From contig JAPLNL010000038.1 of NCBI GenBank assembly GCA_026692905.1, positions 1-64,000 on the forward strand: a DNA stretch of 64,000 nt, given 5' to 3'. The notes below the pieces were generated by a model. The model did not search any database, was not told where the DNA came from, and was given only the letters and a program-made list of their open reading frames with translations. Below, one piece after another: positions 59,386-64,000 of this stretch. Position 1 is the first letter of the stretch; the number at the start of each line of letters is the position of its first letter. A program made the position numbers and the translations under genes. The DNA is from Planctomycetota bacterium (GTDB taxonomy: Bacteria; Planctomycetota; Planctomycetia; Pirellulales; Pirellulaceae).

Positions 59386-61638
59386 ATGCCCTCAACCGTC
59401 AGATCTGCGTCGATCGAGAACCCCACACCCATCATACCCGATCGATTCTATTCCCTGCTTCGAGAGGTCTGGGGCTTCGATAGCCTCAGACCTTCACAGC
59501 ATGCTGCGATCGCATCCATTCTTGAGGGTCGAGACACGTTGGTGGTCATGCCGACAGGTGGCGGGAAATCGCTTTGTTACCAAGCTCCCGCGATTTATCG
59601 TGAAGGCATGACGATCGTTGTGTCACCGCTGATCGCGCTCATGAAAGATCAAGTTGACTCGCTTAAGCAAGTCGGAGTCAACGCGGTTCGTATCGACAGC
59701 ACACTGACCGCACCCGAAAAACGCGATGCCGCTCAAAACATTCGTTCCGGTAAAGTGCGAATGCTCTTCGTGTCCCCCGAGCGATTGGCCAATCCAGATT
59801 TCGTTCGGTTCCTCGACGGAAACGAGGTTCATACGATTGCCATCGATGAAGCGCATTGTGTGTCGCAATGGGGCCACGACTTCCGACCTGAATATCGCCA
59901 GTTAAGCAGCTTGCGAGCTTTCTTCCCTAAAGCGGCCATGCATGGTTTCACCGCAACGGCGACGGAAAAGGTGCGGCTCGACATCATCGATCAGCTTGGG
60001 TTAAAGAGCCCTCGAGTCCTCGTCAGTTCTTTCGATCGCCCGAACTTGACCTATCGCGTTCTACCTCAGCTAGACATCGAAGAACAAATCCGTGGTGTCT
60101 GCGATCACCACCGTGGATCGGGGGGGATCGTCTATTGCTTACGACGCAAGGATGTCGAGTCGGTGACCGATTATCTTCAGCGAAAAGGCATCTCGGCCGT
60201 AGGCTATCACGCAGGCATGTCGCACGAGGAACGCAAGCTTGCTCAAGAAGCGTTCTTGACCGAAGCGGTCGATGTGGCTGTTGCGACCGTGGCATTCGGG
60301 ATGGGTATCGATCGCTCCAATGTACGGTTTGTGGTTCACGCTTCGATTCCGAAATCGATTGAACATTATCAACAAGAAACCGGACGAGCAGGCCGAGATG
60401 GGCTGCCTGCAGAGTGCGTTCTGTTTCACAGTGTGGCCGACGAAATCACCCTCAAAAAGATAACCGAATCGAGCTTGATCGAAGCAGGAGCTCGGTCGGA
60501 AATCATCTCTGCCTCGCGTATTCAAATAGAGGAGATGTCTCGCTACTGCCGAACACCTGTTTGTCGCCATCGAGCCTTGGTTGAATACTTCGGTCAGTGC
60601 TACGAAAACAAATCTTGCGGTGCTTGCGACATATGCTTAGGCGATACCGATGATGTTCCTGATGCCAAAATCATTGCTCAAAAAATCTTGTCCTGTGTCT
60701 TTCGAGTGCAGGAGCGATTCGGTGTCAATTACGTGGTCGAGATTCTGTTGGGCGCCAAGACACAAATTGTTTTGCAAAGAGGGCATGACAAGCTTAGCAC
60801 GTATGGCTTGCTCAAAGAAATTCCAAAAGCTCAGTTGCGAGATTGGGTCTATCAGCTCGTCGGCCAGGGTGCGTTGGAACTGGAAGGGACTGAGTATCCA
60901 ATCCTCAAGCTCAACGCTGATTCGAAGGCGATTTTATTCGGCGATGCCGAGCCGAGATTGATTCGCAACGCGACCAATAGCACAGCCAAGGAGCGACGTC
61001 CTGCTGCGTCTCCGAGCGAAGCTTTGGCGCATGCGGACGCTGCGTTGTTCGAAAAAATGAAAGTTGTTCGACGCAACCTGGCAAGCGAACAAAAGGTACC
61101 TCCGTTCGTTATTTTCTCTGACAATGTGCTCCTCGAAATGAGTGCCACCAGGCCGTCGACACTTGAGGGAATGTTAAACGTTGCGGGGATCGGAAACGTA
61201 AAACTGAACGCCTACGGCCGGACGTTTTTGGAGGTGATCCAGGAGCACTGCAAAGCGACGTCGGTCGAAATGGATATCGACTGGAAGCAGGGGCAGGAAC
61301 TCCAATCAGCAAAGCCCCGACCGATTCGAGTAGGGGGCGGGACGGGCACGAAATCGATCACCTATCCAATGCTTCGAGAGGGCAAGGCACTGGAGGAGAT
61401 CGCAGAGCGGGCCGAAGTAACCGTCGGCACTGTTGTATCCCATTTGCTCGACTTGATGCAAGAAGAGCCGATTCCGTCGATTGATAACTGGCTGCCGATA
61501 GAACAGCAAAAAATTATTCTTGCGGCCGCGGATGCCGTCGGCCGGGAAAAGCTCAAGCCGATTTTCGAACATTTGGAACAAGCCGTGCCATACGAGCAGA
61601 TTCGGCTAATGCTGAGTTTCGAACGGCAGCAGGTATAG
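59386..61638 (+). CDS. recQ: RecQ-family DNA helicase
   Basis: 3'-5' DNA helicase for recombination and repair. Walker A is MPTGGGKS (Lys61), the DEAH box IDEAHCVSQWGHDFRPEY lies at 153-170, and motif VI is QETGRAGRDG. The RQC zinc site is CRHRALVEYFGQCYENKSCGACDIC-like (Cys cluster near 400-425). An HRDC-like domain follows (about 550-630), with a C-terminal helix-turn-helix domain (about 640-750, MLREGKALEEIAERAEVTVG), as in RecQ proteins with an added YpbB-type HTH. The 750-aa length matches that extended form. Repeat DNA lies just before the gene. Confidence 0.93.
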   Translation: MPSTVRSASIENPTPIIPDRFYSLLREVWGFDSLRPSQHAAIASILEGRDTLVVMPTGGGKSLCYQAPAIYREGMTIVVSPLIALMKDQVDSLKQVGVNAVRIDSTLTAPEKRDAAQNIRSGKVRMLFVSPERLANPDFVRFLDGNEVHTIAIDEAHCVSQWGHDFRPEYRQLSSLRAFFPKAAMHGFTATATEKVRLDIIDQLGLKSPRVLVSSFDRPNLTYRVLPQLDIEEQIRGVCDHHRGSGGIVYCLRRKDVESVTDYLQRKGISAVGYHAGMSHEERKLAQEAFLTEAVDVAVATVAFGMGIDRSNVRFVVHASIPKSIEHYQQETGRAGRDGLPAECVLFHSVADEITLKKITESSLIEAGARSEIISASRIQIEEMSRYCRTPVCRHRALVEYFGQCYENKSCGACDICLGDTDDVPDAKIIAQKILSCVFRVQERFGVNYVVEILLGAKTQIVLQRGHDKLSTYGLLKEIPKAQLRDWVYQLVGQGALELEGTEYPILKLNADSKAILFGDAEPRLIRNATNSTAKERRPAASPSEALAHADAALFEKMKVVRRNLASEQKVPPFVIFSDNVLLEMSATRPSTLEGMLNVAGIGNVKLNAYGRTFLEVIQEHCKATSVEMDIDWKQGQELQSAKPRPIRVGGGTGTKSITYPMLREGKALEEIAERAEVTVGTVVSHLLDLMQEEPIPSIDNWLPIEQQKIILAAADAVGREKLKPIFEHLEQAVPYEQIRLMLSFERQQV

Positions 61639-61917
61639 CTTCCAGACGTATTTTTGCCTTTCACGCCGTTGCGGGGAGCAAGGGTTCCGGGGGGGATGGG
61701 TGGATTTTGCATTGCGGCCCTGCCCGCCCAAGGGTCAAAATTGAGCTAGGATTCAGTGCAAACTTGTTTAGTTTGTCGCAAACCAACTTAACTAGGATTT
61801 GTGGCCATTCGGGGAAAGAGTTACAATCCCGCCGGATCTACCATTCCAAGTTCCGCATAAACGGATAGGTTTTGTAGTTTGCATTTCAACTTCTCACCCT
61901 CCTCATGGAGTTCCTCC

Positions 61918-62250
61918 GTGCAAGTTAACGTTTCAGCTCGACATGGCCACTTAAAGCCCGAAGACCAAGCGATCATCCTGGAAAAGGCTGGAAAAGTGCG
62001 GCGATTGTTCGATCGAATCAACGCGATCGAAGTGACTGTAGACATGGAACACTCGGACAAACCCACCGTTGAAATGAACGTATCCGCCGAGCATTCACCC
62101 GATTTTGTTGCTACCGCTCAAGCATCGTCCATCCTCGCTGCGTTGGATTTGTCGATTGGCAAAGTGGAACAGCAAATTCGAAAACACAAAGAAAAAGTAA
62201 CCGATCACAAGGCTACTCCTGTAAAACACACCGGCAACAACGAAGTCTAG
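61918..62250 (+). CDS. hpf: Short ribosome hibernation promoting factor (HPF/YfiA type)
   Basis: Binds the ribosome decoding centre in stationary phase. The RaiA/HPF fold is visible from VNVSARHGHLKPEDQAIILEKAGKVRRLFDRI (broken here by length) to the basic helix KVEQQIRKHKEKVTDHK at the end. I chose the GTG at 61918 because GGAG lies 7 bases upstream; the longer ATG frame (61879) adds 13 unrelated residues. Only the short form (110 aa) is present, with no long C-terminal dimerisation domain. It is followed by ptsN as in proteobacterial rpoN-hpf-ptsN loci. Confidence 0.85.
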   Translation: MQVNVSARHGHLKPEDQAIILEKAGKVRRLFDRINAIEVTVDMEHSDKPTVEMNVSAEHSPDFVATAQASSILAALDLSIGKVEQQIRKHKEKVTDHKATPVKHTGNNEV

Positions 62251-62364
62251 GCTCCGTTCGATTGTCTTTTTGTCCTTTTTATCCATTCCAGAATGCGATT
62301 CCCGACGGTTGTTTCCGACGAAACACTCTGGGAATCGTTGGTTAGTTGTAAGGGTCCTTAAGTA

Positions 62365-62841
62365 ATGAAGTTCTCCGTATTTATATCCCGGAAGGCAATT
62401 TGCGCAGAACTTACTGCGACGACTAAAGAAGGTGTCATTACGGAATTGGTCCAGTCGCTCGTCAACGCGGGCGACATCAAGGAAGCGGACCAAGCTGACA
62501 TCATCAAGGCGATTATGAAGCGTGAGGAGCTTGGCAGCACCGGCATCGGCCGTGGAGTAGCTGTCCCTCATACGAAGCACGCCAGCGTCGAAAAGCTTAT
62601 CGGTACGGTCGGCGTTAGTCCTGCCGGCCTGGATTTCGAATCGCTCGATGGCCAAGTAGCCTCGCTATTCTTTTTGCTCGTCTCCCCTCCAGACCGACCT
62701 GGCGATCACTTGCGCGCGTTAGAAAACATTTCGCGACAACTGCGGGACGACATGTTTTGCCGTTTGTTGCGACAATCCAAAACCATCGAAGACATTGCTC
62801 AGTTGCTTGACGAAGCTGACGGCAATCAGTTCGGCAGCTAA
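62365..62841 (+). CDS. ptsN: PTS EIIA-Ntr-like protein
   Basis: Nitrogen/stress-type EIIA domain (158 aa). The phospho-acceptor is His69 in GVAVPHTKH, the PtsN motif. GSTGIGRG precedes it and FFLLVSPPDRPGDHLRAL follows, both typical. No EIIB or EIIC gene is present in the window, so the system is regulatory and does not transport sugar. It lies 114 bases after hpf and 23 bases before the HPr gene, so hpf-ptsN-HPr-EI is a plausible operon. Confidence 0.9.
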   Translation: MKFSVFISRKAICAELTATTKEGVITELVQSLVNAGDIKEADQADIIKAIMKREELGSTGIGRGVAVPHTKHASVEKLIGTVGVSPAGLDFESLDGQVASLFFLLVSPPDRPGDHLRALENISRQLRDDMFCRLLRQSKTIEDIAQLLDEADGNQFGS

Positions 62842-62864
62842 AACCTCCCCTCAAAACCAATCGT

Positions 62865-63158
62865 ATGTCGGCTATCCAACACTGCACGGTAAAGGTCAAC
62901 AATCCAGAGGGATTGCACATGCGCCCGGCAGACAAACTCGTTCGCGCTGCCGCTGGCTTTCAGTGCCAGATCGAGCTGGAACGAGCTGGACAGATAGCCG
63001 ATTGCCGAAGCATTTTAAGCTTGCTGACCCTCGGAGCAACCCAAGGCTCCGAGTTGGTTCTTCGAGCGCAAGGGCCTGACGCGGACGAGGCGATTCGCGT
63101 TATCCGATTGATGTTCGACCAACAATTCGACGAACTCAACGTCGAGCAGTCGACGTAA
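62865..63158 (+). CDS. HPr-like phosphocarrier (NPr-like)
   Basis: 97 aa with catalytic His18 in the loop NPEGLHMRPADKLV, and the regulatory-serine region CRSILSLLTLGATQGSELVL. It should carry phosphate from enzyme I to PtsN. The serine that HPr kinase targets is at the usual place (Ser near 48), but no HPr kinase gene is in view. It lies between ptsN and the EI gene. Confidence 0.9.
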   Translation: MSAIQHCTVKVNNPEGLHMRPADKLVRAAAGFQCQIELERAGQIADCRSILSLLTLGATQGSELVLRAQGPDADEAIRVIRLMFDQQFDELNVEQST

Positions 63159-63250
63159 CTGGCTCAGTAATCTCGTGGATTCTTGAGCTTGCAGAATTGC
63201 AAATTCGGTTGCCGCCAAAGCAACCAACTAACCAGATTGATCATTTCAGC

Positions 63251-64000
63251 ATGCTGGAATTGCAAGGCATTGCGGTTTCGCCCGGTGTCGCGATTGGGCG
63301 AGCACTCGTGTTTGATCGCGAGGGCTACCGGATTACTCGTTGCTTGGTCGCCGTCGGTGAAGACGAACGCGAATGGGAGCGGCTCGTCGATGCTGTAAAA
63401 CAAGCCTACGACAAACTGGAAAGCAGCCGCCAATCCACCACCGCTCAACTCGGTGAACGACTAGGCAATATCTTTTCGGCTCAGCAGCAAATCCTGCACG
63501 ACCCCCATTTGCAGTCGGAACTCGAGAGCCTTATTCGCACCAAGACGTATTCGGCGGAATATGCGGTCAGCGAAGTCTTTACCAAATACGCATCGGCCTT
63601 TCGCAAAGCCACGAGCACATTCCTGTCCGAGCGCGCCGCCGATATTCGCGACGTCGAACGACTGCTTCTTGAGGGACTGACAGGTCAGCCGACAGCGACG
63701 CTCAAGCAGTTGCCTCACGAAGCGATCGTCGTCAGCCATGATCTAACGCCCGGCGAAACTGCGGCTTTCGATCGAGAAAAAGTGCTTGGCATCTGCACTG
63801 AAGCTGGTGGCCCCGGCGGACACACGGCGATAGTCGCTCGCGGGATGGAGATCCCAGCCGTCGTCGGCGTCGGAAATTTTTTGCACAATATTCGAAGCGG
63901 CGATGAGGTCATCGTGGACGGCCACCTGGGCCGCATCATCGTTTCGCCAGACGAAGCAACTCGCGATCACTACATGCAGCGCCGTCGATTTCGACAATCG
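63251..64000 (+). CDS. ptsI: PTS enzyme I, N-terminal part (cut by the right edge)
   Basis: The frame is open from ATG 63251 to the end of the window (250 codons, no stop). The EI N-terminal domain is clear: LQGIAVSPGVAIGRALVF at the start, a helical HPr-binding domain (about 30-145), VVSHDLTPGETAAF, and the phospho-His loop GGPGGHTAIVARGMEIPAVV with active His191. EI takes phosphate from phosphoenolpyruvate and passes it to HPr. Whether a GAF domain (EI-Ntr) precedes it can be excluded: the start is of the sugar-EI type. The C-terminal PEP-binding domain is off the window. Confidence 0.93.
   Translation, partial: MLELQGIAVSPGVAIGRALVFDREGYRITRCLVAVGEDEREWERLVDAVKQAYDKLESSRQSTTAQLGERLGNIFSAQQQILHDPHLQSELESLIRTKTYSAEYAVSEVFTKYASAFRKATSTFLSERAADIRDVERLLLEGLTGQPTATLKQLPHEAIVVSHDLTPGETAAFDREKVLGICTEAGGPGGHTAIVARGMEIPAVVGVGNFLHNIRSGDEVIVDGHLGRIIVSPDEATRDHYMQRRRFRQS

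Overview
This 64-kb window reads as chromosome of a planctomycete, most likely of the Pirellula/Rhodopirellula group. The evidence is a DUF1559 pseudopilin-like gene, a Cys-type sulfatase, a Gfo/Idh/MocA oxidoreductase with a twin-arginine signal, a GDSL + DUF1080 fusion, a GldF-GldG fusion next to a DUF4340 gene, and a TPR protein carrying RNA polymerase alpha-CTD modules. Base composition looks near 50 % GC throughout. I saw no phage, insertion-sequence transposase, CRISPR array or rRNA. Family assignments come from reading motifs, not from database searches.

Layout. 1-5.6 kb: a hypothetical membrane protein, a Gfo/Idh + App1-like pair, a small secreted protein, and an aquaglyceroporin + hemolysin III pair. 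5.7-13.7 kb (minus strand): a compact chemotaxis cluster in the order cheA, cheW, soluble MCP, response regulator, cheR, cheY, cheB, with no flagellar gene in view. A divergent CarH-like regulator lies upstream at 14.2-15.1 kb; it keeps the W-x9-EH motif but lacks both cobalamin-ligating histidines. 15.2-21.5 kb: sulfatase + MFS transporter, gamma carbonic anhydrase + TrmB-like methyltransferase, GDSL/DUF1080 hydrolase. 21.9-32.8 kb: a FixJ-like regulator, a secretin-like secreted protein, a tightly overlapping operon (double GspF, three minor pseudopilins, DUF1559 protein, membrane protein), a convergent GspE-GspF pair and an XRE regulator. Together these look like a non-canonical type II secretion or type IV filament machine. 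33-39 kb: tRNA-Leu, MoxR ATPase, DUF58 protein and a giant FtsX-type permease. 39.4-47.2 kb: a REC-GGDEF-EAL protein, an M20 amidohydrolase broken by an in-frame stop, gatB, a hybrid histidine kinase and a gene remnant. 47.4-56.4 kb (minus): dTDP-glucose 4,6-dehydratase, a short UvrC, and a GldA / GldF-GldG / DUF4340 ABC system. 56.8-64 kb: the TPR/alpha-CTD protein, tRNA-Thr, MobA, RecQ, then hpf-ptsN-HPr-EI, a PTS-Ntr-like set cut by the right edge.

Intergenic DNA is rich in dispersed palindromic repeats. I define five families by eye. A has a GGGCGCTAGC...GCGCCC hairpin (3 sites). B is a double hairpin starting GTAGCGAAA (3 sites, two of them exactly between convergent genes). C has the core CACTAGCTTGCGCGTCGTG (5 sites, some tandemly expanded). 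D has a GGGGCGAGGGG arm (2 sites). E contains GACACAGCC and ACAAAAGT (1 inverted pair). Copies of C and E supply the stop codons of gatB and rfbB. The likeliest undescribed biology is the split pseudopilus machine, the ligand-less CarH-like regulator beside the chemotaxis cluster, the TPR/double alpha-CTD protein and the repeat families.
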